A stretch of DNA of 64,000 nucleotides from F23-B02 sp963613665 (GTDB lineage: Bacteria; Bacillota; Clostridia; Oscillospirales; Oscillospiraceae). Under the pieces are notes generated by a model. That model searched no databases. It was not told where the DNA came from and saw nothing but the letters and a program-made list of their open reading frames with translations. Position 1 is the first letter of the stretch; the number at the start of each line of letters is the position of its first letter. Of the stretch, positions 17,713-25,952 are shown one piece after another. Both the position numbers and the translations under genes were made by a program. The stretch spans positions 1 through 64,000 of the forward strand of contig CAVEAL010000008.1 of NCBI GenBank assembly GCA_963613665.1, in the 5' to 3' direction.

Positions 17713-18192
17713 ATGGATGCAATAGTTGCCGTCTATTCCGATTGGGGGATAGGCGCAGACGGTACCCAGCCTGTCGTGCTGAAGGCCGACCGGCAGCATT
17801 TTGTCGAACTCACGCGCGGAAAGACGGTCATAGCCGGCCGCCGCACCCTCGCCGATTTTCCCGGCGGCAGACCGCTGAAAAACCGCAGGAATATTATCCT
17901 CACGCGGCAGGATATAAGCATTGAAGGCGCCGAGATCGCGCACAGCCCCGAGGAGGCCGCCGCGATGTGCGCAGGCGATGCAATGGTGCTCGGCGGGCAG
18001 AGCGTTTTCCGCGATATGATGCCGTATCTCGACCGCGTTTTCGTCACTAAAATCAACAGCTGCCCGTATTCGGACAGCTATTTTGAAGACCTCGACGCAG
18101 CGGAGGAATGGCATATAGAAAGCCGGAGCGAAACGCTGCGCGAGGGTGATATCGAATACAGCTTCGTCTGCTACGAAAGGAAACTGCCATGA
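17713..18192 (+). CDS. folA: Dihydrofolate reductase
   Basis: 159 residues, normal length for DHFR. Contains MDAIVAVYSDWGIGADG at the N-terminus, VIAGRRTLADFPGGRPL, NIILTR and MVLGGQSVF, all in family order. It reduces dihydrofolate made by ThyA. The usual active-site PW of the Met20 loop is PV here, while the catalytic acid is retained in LKADRQHF. Its stop overlaps the start of the next gene by 4 bases. Confidence 0.9.
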   Translation: MDAIVAVYSDWGIGADGTQPVVLKADRQHFVELTRGKTVIAGRRTLADFPGGRPLKNRRNIILTRQDISIEGAEIAHSPEEAAAMCAGDAMVLGGQSVFRDMMPYLDRVFVTKINSCPYSDSYFEDLDAAEEWHIESRSETLREGDIEYSFVCYERKLP

Positions 18193-18773
18193 AAAAAAGA
18201 ATAGCCGCAGCAATGCTGCTGATGCTCACCCTGCTTGCCGCCTGCGGCGAGGAAACACCGGCCGAAACGCCCGAGCCCTCGGCCGCAGTCCTCTCCAAAG
18301 GAGATAACTACATTGTAACGGAAGAGCACACGAGCGGAGTCACCAAGTACAGCTACACGATAAGCGACAGCGAGGGAAACGAACTCGAGAGCGCCATATG
18401 CACAAATCAGCCGCGCGTTGCGGTCATAAACGACGGGCTTCTCGGCGTGAGATTCTATGTCAATGACAAGACATTCTGCCGCTATTATGACCTTAAAAAC
18501 AGCCGCGTCTCCGAGTCGTTCTTCAACGCCTTCTGGGATGACGGCAAGCTCGTCGCCTATCACGACTACGACAACGGCCACCGCATGATAGTGCGCGATA
18601 TGTTCGATGACAACGGCTACCGTTACGAGCTCGATCTCGATATCCAGGCGCTGTCGATAAGCGTCACGGCCTGCGAGCAGAACGAGGAGACGGGCGAGCT
18701 GACGGTCACATACACCTACGGCGACAGTGCCGCCGAGTACAGCGCGATGCTGCCGACAAAGCACGCGGAATAA
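18189..18773 (+). CDS. Predicted lipoprotein of unknown function
   Basis: 194 residues. Lipoprotein signal with lipobox LLAAC (Cys near residue 19), then a short Glu/Pro/Thr-rich linker and a compact domain rich in beta-strand-forming residues. No catalytic motif recognised. It should be anchored on the outer face of the membrane. The ATG overlaps the folA stop (ATGA), so it is the third gene of the thyA operon, with no obvious metabolic link. Ends at the terminator at 18781-18812. Confidence 0.8.
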   Translation: MKKRIAAAMLLMLTLLAACGEETPAETPEPSAAVLSKGDNYIVTEEHTSGVTKYSYTISDSEGNELESAICTNQPRVAVINDGLLGVRFYVNDKTFCRYYDLKNSRVSESFFNAFWDDGKLVAYHDYDNGHRMIVRDMFDDNGYRYELDLDIQALSISVTACEQNEETGELTVTYTYGDSAAEYSAMLPTKHAE

Positions 18774-18780
18774 CAAAACG

Positions 18781-18812
18781 AAAAATGCAGGGTCACGTGA
18801 CCCTGCATTTTT
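18781..18812. terminator. Bidirectional terminator
   Basis: Perfect palindrome AAAAATGCAGGGTCAC / GTGACCCTGCATTTTT between convergent genes; the A/T flanks allow termination both ways. Confidence 0.92.
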
Positions 18813-18821
18813 GCGTCAAAA

Positions 18822-19994
18822 CTAAGATTTTTTGCTGTCGCTCTGCGCGGCGGAGTAGTCTGCGTAGGACTGGAAGACAAAGCCGTCGGAGCTTATGAAC
18901 TGGCTGAAATCTATGCTGTCGTACAGCTTGGTGTATTTTATCGTTGCGCTGCCTGCCCAGTCTGCAACGTCCGAGTCGAACTCGACGGGAGCGGCGAGAT
19001 AGGTGAGGGGAACTACCGACTGCTGATAGCCGTTGGAGTAGGAGACGAGGTCGGTGCCCTTTACAGGCAGGCGCATGATGATATGGTAGCCGAATTGCGA
19101 CTCGACAACGTCGGAGACCTGATACTCCTCAAGTGCTCGGCTTGCGTCGTCATACTCGTCGACCATGCTGCCGGTCGTGAAGCAGTAGCCCTCGGGGAAC
19201 TGCTCAAGACCCGGATCCTCGCTGTATTCGTTCATGAGCTCCTTGAAGCGCGCCCAGCGCTCACTGTCGTCGGTGATCGCCTTGAGCTCGGCGCAAAGCT
19301 CCTCGGCCTTGGCCTTCTTCTCGGCCTTCGCTTCGTCGGAGATCGCCTGCGAGCTGGTCGTTCCGTCCTCTGCGGTAACGGTCTCGGTAGTCAGAAACAG
19401 GATGTGCGCGGAGGTGATGTAGTCGTTTTCCTCGGCGTAGGCCTGAACCTTTTCGTCGCTGAGCTTGCTGCCCTGATCGCCGTAGAGCTCGGTGAAAAGA
19501 TTGGTGTACAGATAATTGAGGCGGCAGCGCTCCTTATAGCTGTCCTCGGTGTAGCCGTAGGTGGCGAAGAATGCCTTGAGCTGGGTATCGGAATCGTCGT
19601 CGGAGGTGACGTACTGCTCCTTTATGCTTTCTATCTGCTCGTCGATGGCCGACTGCTGATCCTCGGTGAGCGTAAGGCCGAGCTCGTCTGCCTTGGCTTC
19701 GACTACGCGGTATCTTGCTACCTGCTGGGCTGCACGCTTGAGGCACCACTCGATATTCGTGACCGAGTCGTCGAACATGAACTTGCCGTCCCAGTCTACG
19801 CTCGTTCCGGAGTAGCTCTGATAAAGATCCTCCAGCTCGCTGACCGCCTGATTCAGTCCGGCCATGTATTCGTCAAAGCCGACGGCCGTGCCGTTTACGG
19901 TCATTACGGTGTCCTCCTTGCTGCCGCTTGAGCAGCCCGCCGCACAGCAGCAGAGCATCACAAGGGCAAGCGCCAGTGCGATAAATTTTTTCAT
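18822..19994 (-). CDS. PpiC-type peptidyl-prolyl isomerase lipoprotein (PrsA/SurA-like foldase)
   Basis: 390 residues. Signal peptide with lipobox CAAGC (Cys near residue 21), an N-terminal SurA-like helical chaperone region with many acidic residues, and a parvulin domain from about residue 200 (SAHILFLTT ... FGYHIIMRL). Such proteins help fold secreted proteins at the membrane-wall interface. ATG at 19994 with AGGAG SD. Monocistronic, convergent with the thyA operon. The Ser/Asp-rich C-terminus is not conserved in the family. Confidence 0.88.
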   Translation of the reverse strand: MKKFIALALALVMLCCCAAGCSSGSKEDTVMTVNGTAVGFDEYMAGLNQAVSELEDLYQSYSGTSVDWDGKFMFDDSVTNIEWCLKRAAQQVARYRVVEAKADELGLTLTEDQQSAIDEQIESIKEQYVTSDDDSDTQLKAFFATYGYTEDSYKERCRLNYLYTNLFTELYGDQGSKLSDEKVQAYAEENDYITSAHILFLTTETVTAEDGTTSSQAISDEAKAEKKAKAEELCAELKAITDDSERWARFKELMNEYSEDPGLEQFPEGYCFTTGSMVDEYDDASRALEEYQVSDVVESQFGYHIIMRLPVKGTDLVSYSNGYQQSVVPLTYLAAPVEFDSDVADWAGSATIKYTKLYDSIDFSQFISSDGFVFQSYADYSAAQSDSKKS

Positions 19995-20077
19995 AACAAA
20001 TCTCCTAATGTAAAAATACTGTATCAGTATAATATAAACGTATTAAATAATCTACGCTTTTTTGTAAACTAAACAAA

Positions 20078-20554
20078 CTAAACGATATCGCATATCTCGC
20101 ATTTTATCTCGCCCTCGGGCGATATCTCGAGCTTTGCCCAGGTCCTTGCGGGCGGCTTGCCGGCCGTGCCGGGGTTCAGGACGAAAATGCCGCCGGTCTG
20201 CTCGAACACAGCCCTGTGCGTGTGCCCGAACATGGCGATCTGCGCGCCGCAGCACTCGGCAGCGTACAGCAGAACGTCGAGCCGGCCGCCGCGCACGGCA
20301 TAGCGGTGGCCGTGGGTCAGAAATGCCGTGTACGGTCCGAGGCGTATGAGCTTATACGCCTCCTCGCCGTCATAGTATCCGTCGCAGTTGCCGGGAACGC
20401 AGCACACGGGGATGGCCGGAAATTTACCGCTCAGCGCCTGCGCATCGCGCATACCGTCGCCGAGGTGGATGATCTGGTCGGGCATATATTCCGCAACGGC
20501 GTTTTCCATGCCGCGGGCAGAGCCGTGCGTGTCCGAGAATACGGCGATCTTCAT
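20078..20554 (-). CDS. YfcE/MJ0936-family metallophosphodiesterase
   Basis: 158 residues, calcineurin-like fold. Metal motifs: VFSDTHG, HLGDGMRD, VPGNCDGYY, LTHGHRY and FGHTHRAV. Small members of this family cleave phosphodiesters in vitro and their biological substrate is generally unknown. ATG at 20554 with GGAGG SD. The longer in-frame ORF upstream overlaps the divergent gene and is rejected. Divergent from the unknown trio at 20628-21461. Confidence 0.9.
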   Translation of the reverse strand: MKIAVFSDTHGSARGMENAVAEYMPDQIIHLGDGMRDAQALSGKFPAIPVCCVPGNCDGYYDGEEAYKLIRLGPYTAFLTHGHRYAVRGGRLDVLLYAAECCGAQIAMFGHTHRAVFEQTGGIFVLNPGTAGKPPARTWAKLEISPEGEIKCEICDIV

Positions 20555-20627
20555 AATCTGCCTCCTGTGAAAATAAATTTGTAAAGCCGGAGCTGCCGCG
20601 TGAATATAATGGGAGCGGGTGATAGTG

Positions 20628-20864
20628 ATGAAGAATATCGAAAGGCTCGGCGAAGAGCTAAGAAAAAGCGGCAGGAGCGACGAGCTCATGAAGCTTGCAC
20701 AATCGCCTGACGGCAAGGCGGTCAGCCGCCTCGTTGATGCCGATGCCGTAGGCCGGGCCGCAAAAAGCGGGGATACGGAGGCTCTGTGGGATATACTGCG
20801 CGGCGTGCTCTCGACCGAAGAGGGGAGACGCCTTGCCGAAAGTCTCCGCAAAGCGATGCAGTGA
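20628..20864 (+). CDS. Small hypothetical protein (trio gene 1)
   Basis: 78 residues, charged and helical, starting MKNIERLGEELRKSG. No signal peptide. The ATG at 20628 follows a GGGAG SD; a GTG at 20619 is an alternative. It is followed after 11 bp by a second small gene and then by an overlapping third. I do not recognise the family. Confidence 0.7.
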   Translation: MKNIERLGEELRKSGRSDELMKLAQSPDGKAVSRLVDADAVGRAAKSGDTEALWDILRGVLSTEEGRRLAESLRKAMQ

Positions 20865-20875
20865 GGTGAAAGTCA

Positions 20876-21211
20876 TTGAGCGATTTTGAGGATAAGCTGA
20901 ATAAGCTGCTGAACGACCCGAAGGAGATGGAGCGCTTTGCCGGCTTTGCAAGATCGCTCATGTCCGGGGCTGAGAGCGGCGCAGCGGAGCCAAGCGCGCC
21001 GCCGGATATAGACCCGTCGCTGCTCAAGAGTCTGAGCGGCGCACTGTCCGGAAAGAGCGGCGGGCGAGATGCGAAGCTTCTTGAGGCCATGCGTCCGTAT
21101 CTGTCGGAAAAGCGGCGCGGAAAGATGGACAGAGCCATGAAGCTCGCGCGCCTTGCCGGTATCGCGGGGCTTGCCGCGGGTCTCGGAGACGGTGACGATG
21201 GCAGCGTATAA
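20876..21211 (+). CDS. Small hypothetical protein (trio gene 2)
   Basis: 111 residues with TTG start at 20876, chosen because GAGGTG sits 7 bases upstream and no ATG fits. N-terminal acidic helix (FEDKLNKLLNDPKEMERFAGFA), a Ser/Gly/Pro-rich linker, then a basic helix (YLSEKRRGKMDRAMKLARLAG) and a Gly/Asp tail. The layout suggests a helical adaptor rather than an enzyme. It overlaps the next gene by 14 bases. Confidence 0.7.
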   Translation: MSDFEDKLNKLLNDPKEMERFAGFARSLMSGAESGAAEPSAPPDIDPSLLKSLSGALSGKSGGRDAKLLEAMRPYLSEKRRGKMDRAMKLARLAGIAGLAAGLGDGDDGSV

Positions 21212-21461
21212 TCTCTACCGCGGCAACGGCAGCCGTGCCGAGCGCGTTGACGATCACCGCCGCGAAACGCCGAAAGCGCAGCACCGCCGGCCGCCGGCTT
21301 CCGTGACGCCCGGCAAGCTCCCCATACTCGGCGATCTGCCGAAAAAGCTCGGCGATCTCGAGACCGAGGACCTTCTGCTCATCCTGATCCTCTATCTCAT
21401 GTACCGCGAAAGCGGCGATAAGGAGCTGCTGGTAATTATGGGAGCAATGTATTTACTATAA
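21198..21461 (+). CDS. Small hypothetical protein with hydrophobic C-terminus (trio gene 3)
   Basis: 87 residues. Basic, Arg-rich first half and a C-terminal segment (EDLLLILILYLMYRESGDK) followed by another hydrophobic stretch, which looks membrane-associating. ATG at 21198 lies inside the end of the previous gene, so translation is coupled. The neighbourhood (AbrB-like regulator, spmAB, sigG downstream) makes a sporulation link possible but unproven. Confidence 0.7.
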   Translation: MAAYNLYRGNGSRAERVDDHRRETPKAQHRRPPASVTPGKLPILGDLPKKLGDLETEDLLLILILYLMYRESGDKELLVIMGAMYLL

Positions 21462-21471
21462 TAATCAAAAT

Positions 21472-21504
21472 AAAACCGCCGACTTTATATAACTAAGTCG
21501 GCGG
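21472..21504 (-). terminator. Terminator of the AbrB-like gene
   Basis: CCGCCGACTT / AAGTCGGCGG, 10-bp stem, followed on the minus strand by a T-rich run. It lies just past the stop at 21525. Confidence 0.85.
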
Positions 21505-21524
21505 TCATCAGTCGCTCTTGTCGA

Positions 21525-21770
21525 TTAAATTTTCTCCTTGAGCTTTTTGATGCAGTCAGGGCAGACATTCTTGCCCTTGTAGCTGATGATGTTCTTGGTG
21601 TTCTCGCAGAAGACGCAGGAAGGATGATACTTATGCAGAATGATGTTGTCACCCTCTACAAAAATTTCAAGTGCATCTTTTTCGGCAATGTCGAGAGTAC
21701 GACGCAGCTCAATGGGAAGAACTATACGGCCGAGTTCATCAACTTTTCTTACAATACCGGTAGACTTCAT
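21525..21770 (-). CDS. AbrB/SpoVT-type transition-state regulator with zinc ribbon
   Basis: 81 residues. N-terminal swapped-hairpin AbrB domain (STGIVRKVDELGRIVLPIELRR), then CVFCENTKN ... GKNVCPDC, two CxxC pairs that look like a zinc ribbon in place of the usual C-terminal multimerisation region. AbrB-family proteins control growth-phase and sporulation genes. ATG at 21770 with GGAGGG SD; longer upstream frames lie in the AT-rich promoter region. Divergent from spmA. Confidence 0.88.
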   Translation of the reverse strand: MKSTGIVRKVDELGRIVLPIELRRTLDIAEKDALEIFVEGDNIILHKYHPSCVFCENTKNIISYKGKNVCPDCIKKLKEKI

Positions 21771-21975
21771 GTAGTTCCCTCCGTTTCGGAAATACTTATA
21801 TCCCACAAAATACATCAATAAGTATACCAAAAATAAGAAGGCTGTCAATATATTTTTTTGCGATTTTTGAGCAAAACTTAATATTTTTTGAATATCTTCT
21901 AAGGCAAGGGACATATCTTTGCACTCGTTTCAATACAATGTTAAAACAAATGTTCGAAAACGTGAGGATTTTAAC

Positions 21976-22551
21976 ATGCTGATGGGTATCATATGGACGG
22001 CGATGATCGCAGTCTCTATTCTTTCCGGCTGCCTGAACGGGGCGGAACAAGAGGTTCAGCAAGCCGCGCTGGACGGTGCGGCGGCCGCATTCGAGCTGTG
22101 CTTTCAGATAGGCGGCGCAGTCTGCCTGTGGTGTGCCGTTATGGAGCTCATGCATGCATCCGGCCTTGCCGATGCTCTGTCGCGCGCACTCAGACCGCTG
22201 CTTGCACTGCTGTTTCCCGAAAGCGCTGAGCATGAGAGCGTAATGCAGCCGCTGTCGGCAAATGTCAGTGCCAATCTTCTCGGGCTCGGCAATGCGGCGA
22301 CTCCGATGGGCATACGCGCCTGCCGGGAGATGGCGCGGCTCGGAACTCCGGGGGCAGCATCCAACGAGCTGTGCAGGCTCGTCGTGCTCAACACCGCGTC
22401 CATCCAGCTCCTGCCGGCGACAGTTGCCGCAATACGCTCTGCCGAAGGCGCGGCGGCGCCGTTTGACATTCTGCCTGCCGTGTGGATAAGCTCGGCTGTG
22501 TCCGTCACCGTCGGACTTATGGCGGCGCGTGCAATGGAGAGGCTAAGTTGA
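21976..22551 (+). CDS. spmA: Spore maturation protein A
   Basis: 191 residues, membrane protein of the nucleoside-recognition (Gate) family. NLLGLGNAATPMGIRACREMA is the SpmA hallmark. SpmA and SpmB are needed for proper spore core dehydration in Bacillus and Clostridium. ATG at 21976 with GTGAGGA SD. Its TGA overlaps the spmB start (TTGA), giving translational coupling. Confidence 0.93.
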   Translation: MLMGIIWTAMIAVSILSGCLNGAEQEVQQAALDGAAAAFELCFQIGGAVCLWCAVMELMHASGLADALSRALRPLLALLFPESAEHESVMQPLSANVSANLLGLGNAATPMGIRACREMARLGTPGAASNELCRLVVLNTASIQLLPATVAAIRSAEGAAAPFDILPAVWISSAVSVTVGLMAARAMERLS

Positions 22552-23069
22552 GCCTGCTTCTCGAGCTTGCCGTGCCGCTCATCCTCGCCGCCGTCGGCAT
22601 ACACGCCATAGTGTCCGGTACGGATATTTTCCCCGCGCTCTGCCGCGGCGCTATGCAGGGACTCGTGACGCTCAAGGATATGCTGCCGGTGCTCACCGTG
22701 CTCTTTCCGGCGGTGTACATGCTGCGTGCATCGGGCGCACTTGACGCGCTGTCGGCGCTGCTCGAGCCGCTGATGGCATACATAGGCGTTCCGGCGGAGA
22801 CCGTTCCGCTTGCGCTCCTGCGCCCTGTGAGCGGCGGAGCCGCCACGGCGGCCGCTGCCGACATTATAAAAAGCTGCGGCGCAGATTCGCTCGCGGGGCG
22901 AACGGCCGCCGTTATGATCGGCTCGAGCGAGACGACCTTTTACGTCATCGCCGTTTATTTCGGCGCGGCAAAGATCAAAAATACGCGCCACGCCATACCG
23001 GCTGCGCTGCTGGCAGATCTTGCGGTGTTTCTGCTGTCGGCGTGGGTATGCCGCCTGTTCTGGGGATAA
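22548..23069 (+). CDS. spmB: Spore maturation protein B
   Basis: 173 residues, Gate-family membrane protein. The PVSGGAATAAAADIIKSCGADS and MIGSSETTFYVIAVYFGA stretches are typical of SpmB. TTG start at 22548 overlaps the spmA stop and has GGAGAGG upstream; earlier in-frame starts lie inside spmA with no SD. It works with SpmA in spore dehydration. sigG follows 47 bp downstream. Confidence 0.92.
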   Translation: MSLLLELAVPLILAAVGIHAIVSGTDIFPALCRGAMQGLVTLKDMLPVLTVLFPAVYMLRASGALDALSALLEPLMAYIGVPAETVPLALLRPVSGGAATAAAADIIKSCGADSLAGRTAAVMIGSSETTFYVIAVYFGAAKIKNTRHAIPAALLADLAVFLLSAWVCRLFWG

Positions 23070-23116
23070 TACGGGAAAGAGCGGGAAATAATAGCATCAC
23101 ATGGGAGAGTGATGCT

Positions 23117-23893
23117 ATGCAGGGAAAAGTCGAGCTGTGCGGCGTGAACACGGCCAAGCTGCCGCTTCTGAAAAATGCCGAGATGCGCGAGCTCATTGCG
23201 GCGGCGCAGTCGGGTGACGGCAAGGCACGCGACAGGCTGATAAACGGCAATCTGCGCCTTGTCCTGTCGGTGATACAGAAGTTCGCCGGTCGCGGCGAAA
23301 GCATGGACGATCTGTTTCAGGTCGGCTGCATCGGACTGATCAAGGCAATCGACTGCTTTGACCTGAGCCAGAACGTGCAGTTTTCGACCTACGGCGTGCC
23401 TATGATATCCGGCGAGCTGCGGCGCTTTCTGCGTGACCACGGCGCCGTGCGCGTATCGCGCTCGGTGCGGGATACGGCCTACCGCGTGCTTCAGGTCAGG
23501 GAGCGGCTCACCGCCGAGCTTGGGCGCGAGCCGGATGTGGACACCGTAGCGGAGCGGCTCGGGATAAAGCGCGCCGATGTCGTGCTTGCGCTCGACTCGA
23601 TATGCGAGCCCGTGTCGCTGTACGAGCCGGTCTACAGCGACAGCGGAGAGAGCGTCTGCGTCATGGATCAGATAGGCGACACGAAAAACACCGACGAGCA
23701 CTGGCTCGAGCAGATCGCTCTCGGCGAGGCGGTCGGGCGGCTCTCGCAGCGCGAAAAGCGCATACTATCGCTGCGCTTTTACATGGGCAAGACACAAACC
23801 GAGGTCGCACGGGAGATCGGCATAAGTCAGGCGCAGGTCTCGCGCCTTGAAAAAAACGCGATAGGGAGGATAAAAAAAGAGCTGGGATCGTGA
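23117..23893 (+). CDS. sigG: RNA polymerase sporulation sigma factor SigG
   Basis: 258 residues. The N-terminus (KVELCGVNTAKLPLLKNAEM) is the SigG signature. Regions 2 (LRLVLSVIQKFAGRGESMDDLFQVG), 3 and 4 (TQTEVAREIGISQAQVSRLE) are complete. Sigma-G drives late forespore genes. ATG at 23117 with GGGAGAG SD. In Bacillus sigG follows spoIIG; here it follows spmAB instead. Confidence 0.95.
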   Translation: MQGKVELCGVNTAKLPLLKNAEMRELIAAAQSGDGKARDRLINGNLRLVLSVIQKFAGRGESMDDLFQVGCIGLIKAIDCFDLSQNVQFSTYGVPMISGELRRFLRDHGAVRVSRSVRDTAYRVLQVRERLTAELGREPDVDTVAERLGIKRADVVLALDSICEPVSLYEPVYSDSGESVCVMDQIGDTKNTDEHWLEQIALGEAVGRLSQREKRILSLRFYMGKTQTEVAREIGISQAQVSRLEKNAIGRIKKELGS

Positions 23894-23941
23894 ATTCATA
23901 AAAAATTAAAAATTATTTGATAAAAAATTCGCAAATAACTC

Positions 23942-23970
23942 TTTACAAACACCGTGCGATGTGCTATCAT
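23942..23970 (+). promoter_or_regulatory. Promoter of a candidate small RNA
   Basis: TTTACA (23942-23947), 17-bp spacer, TATCAT (23965-23970). No plus-strand gene follows before the terminator at 24095-24130. Confidence 0.6.
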
Positions 23971-23976
23971 AACATC

Positions 23977-24130
23977 GTCAGATAAATAACAAGACATTAT
24001 TCGTTTGATTCTTCTTTCCATCTCTCTTTTCTTTGCTTGTTACCGCTTCTGCGGACATCCTCAATCCGCAGGAAAACGCAACAAAACCAAAAAAGCCGCT
24101 GCCTTTCTCCTGTTTGGCAGCGGTTTTTTT
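23977..24130 (+). ncRNA. Candidate small RNA downstream of sigG
   Basis: About 150 nt between a sigma-A-like promoter and a Rho-independent terminator, with no plausible ORF. The first 70 nt are pyrimidine-rich. A 7-bp hairpin (24049-24071) shows ATCCTC in its loop, and the terminator loop shows CTCCTG; both are anti-Shine-Dalgarno-like. The rest of 23894-24208 holds nothing else I can identify. The call rests on signals only. Confidence 0.45.
24095..24130. terminator. Bidirectional terminator (sRNA / trp-type ABC operon)
   Basis: CCGCTGCC / GGCAGCGG stem flanked by an A-run and a T-run. On the minus strand it lies about 80 bp past the ABC ATPase stop. Confidence 0.85.
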
Positions 24131-24208
24131 GCGTCGCATTTTTATTTTCTCCGTTGTCCCGATACCGGGCTGACGCAATTACCGTATAGGCAGGGAGTCA
24201 ATGCGCCT

Positions 24209-24994
24209 CTAAAAAAGCAGCATACGGTCGTTGTCGAGGGCTTTGCCGGAGCCGGCCTTGAAGCGATCGAGGAAATCCTGCACGGTCATGCCCTCGCGCT
24301 CTGCGCCGGATACGTCCATGATGATATTGCCCTTGTCCATCATAAGCGTGCGGTTTCCGAGATCGAGCGCCGACTGCATGTTGTGAGTTATCATCATACA
24401 GGTGATCTTTCCCTCGGCGACTATTTCTTTCGTGAGCTCAAGCACCTTTTCCGCCGTGCCGGGATCGAGCGCTGCGGTGTGCTCGTCAAGAAGCAGGAGC
24501 TTGGGCGGAACGACCGTAGCCATGAGCAGCGTCAGTGCCTGACGCTGGCCTCCGGAGAGCAGTCCGACCGGCTGGGTGAGCCGATCCTCGAGCCCCATGC
24601 CCAGAAGCGCGAGCTTTTCGCGGAACAGTGCACGGTCGGCCTTCGTGATGTGAGAAAACCAGCCGCCGCTTTTAGCTGCCATCGCAAGGTTTTCCTCAAT
24701 GCTCATGCCCGGCGCACTGCCGCGCATGGGATCCTGAAAGAGCCTGCCGATATCGTGTGCGCGCTTGTGCTCGGGCATAAAGGTGATGTCGCGCCCGTCG
24801 AGCTCAATGCTGCCGCCGTCGGTGTAGAAGCTGCCGGCAATGGCGTTGAACAGCGTCGATTTACCCGCGCCGTTTGCACCGATAATGGTGATGAAATCGC
24901 CGTCACGCACGTCGAGAGTGAGGCCGCTGAGTGCGGTCTTTTCGTTGACCGTTCCGGGGTTGAAGGTCTTGCTTATGTTGTTGAGTTTGAGCAT
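24209..24994 (-). CDS. ABC transporter ATP-binding protein (TrpZ-like)
   Basis: 261 residues. Walker A GANGAGKST, signature LSGGQRQALTLLMA, Walker B LLLLDEHTAALDP, His switch MITHNM. It energises the transporter encoded by the two upstream genes. ATG at 24994, one base after the permease stop; no strong separate SD, so coupling is likely. Close paralogue of the ATPase at 35057-35851. Substrate is tryptophan by inference from the T-box. Confidence 0.93.
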   Translation of the reverse strand: MLKLNNISKTFNPGTVNEKTALSGLTLDVRDGDFITIIGANGAGKSTLFNAIAGSFYTDGGSIELDGRDITFMPEHKRAHDIGRLFQDPMRGSAPGMSIEENLAMAAKSGGWFSHITKADRALFREKLALLGMGLEDRLTQPVGLLSGGQRQALTLLMATVVPPKLLLLDEHTAALDPGTAEKVLELTKEIVAEGKITCMMITHNMQSALDLGNRTLMMDKGNIIMDVSGAEREGMTVQDFLDRFKAGSGKALDNDRMLLF

Positions 24995-24995
24995 A

Positions 24996-25928
24996 TCACA
25001 CACCGCCCTTCTGCGTTCTGAAGCCAAGCCGCCGCTTTATCATCGGCATCTGCTTTTTCAGATAAGGTACGGAGATGGCAAGCACCACGATGACGGAGGA
25101 TATGAGCTTGAGCATGAATGCCGGCATATCGAAGCGCAGCGCGATCGTATATACGAGCCTGAACAGTATCGAGCCGAGTACCACGCCCACGGCGCGGCTG
25201 AATATGCCGCCCCTGCCGAGAATAACGCCGCCGATGAGCAGCGAGGCCAGCGCGATGGTGACCATACCGGTGCCGATGTTTATATCAACGGCCTTCTGCG
25301 ACTGTGCCAGCAGGCAGCCGGACAGCGCCGTGAACGAGCCGGCGATGCACAGACCGACCGTTGTCGTGAATACCGTGTTTATCGACGACGAGCGCACCAT
25401 ATCGGGATTGTTGCCCGTCGCCCGGATGGCAAGGCCGAGCCGCGTTTTGAGAAACAGCGTGAGCAGAACGAGGATGACGATGACCGCGATGAGTGCGACC
25501 GCAAGCTTGTACTGCTTTGCAAGGACCGTGCCCTTGAGAAGATCCTTCATGAGTGAAAAAACGGTGTCCACCTTGTTCATGTTCAGCAGCGACGAGCCTC
25601 CCATGATGGCTATGTTTATTGAATAAAGTCCCGTGTTCACGATGATGCCGGCAAGCAGACTGTCAACGCCGAGTCTGGTCTGTAAAACGGCGGTTATGAA
25701 GCCCGAGCACACGCCGGCAGCCATCGCGGCGGGTATCGCAAGATACGGATGCCCCGAGATGGCCACGACCGCGCCGACCGCGGCACCGAGGGTGAAGCAG
25801 CCGTCGGTGGACAGGTCGCACACATTGAGCATGCTGTAGCTCAGATACAGCGCGAGCACCGTCAGCGAGCAGATAAGCCCCAGCTCAAGCGCTGTCTGCC
25901 CAAGGCTCAGTATCGTTGCAATATCCAT
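24996..25928 (-). CDS. ABC transporter permease (TrpY-like, DUF534-associated)
   Basis: 310 residues with about eight or nine hydrophobic segments, of the branched-chain/LivH-like permease superfamily; LCDLSTDGCFTLGAAVGA-type N-terminal region and LGLAIRATGNNPDMVRSSSI are family features. It forms the membrane channel together with the adjacent ATPase. ATG at 25928 with GAGGAAA SD, 24 bp after the binding-protein gene. Confidence 0.92.
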   Translation of the reverse strand: MDIATILSLGQTALELGLICSLTVLALYLSYSMLNVCDLSTDGCFTLGAAVGAVVAISGHPYLAIPAAMAAGVCSGFITAVLQTRLGVDSLLAGIIVNTGLYSINIAIMGGSSLLNMNKVDTVFSLMKDLLKGTVLAKQYKLAVALIAVIVILVLLTLFLKTRLGLAIRATGNNPDMVRSSSINTVFTTTVGLCIAGSFTALSGCLLAQSQKAVDINIGTGMVTIALASLLIGGVILGRGGIFSRAVGVVLGSILFRLVYTIALRFDMPAFMLKLISSVIVVLAISVPYLKKQMPMIKRRLGFRTQKGGV

Positions 25929-25952
25929 GTCGTTTCCTCTTTTCGGGTGTTA

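Noticed and set aside
23978..24178. 66-residue minus-strand ORF in the sRNA region
   Set aside because: No SD, basic low-complexity composition, crosses a strong terminator.
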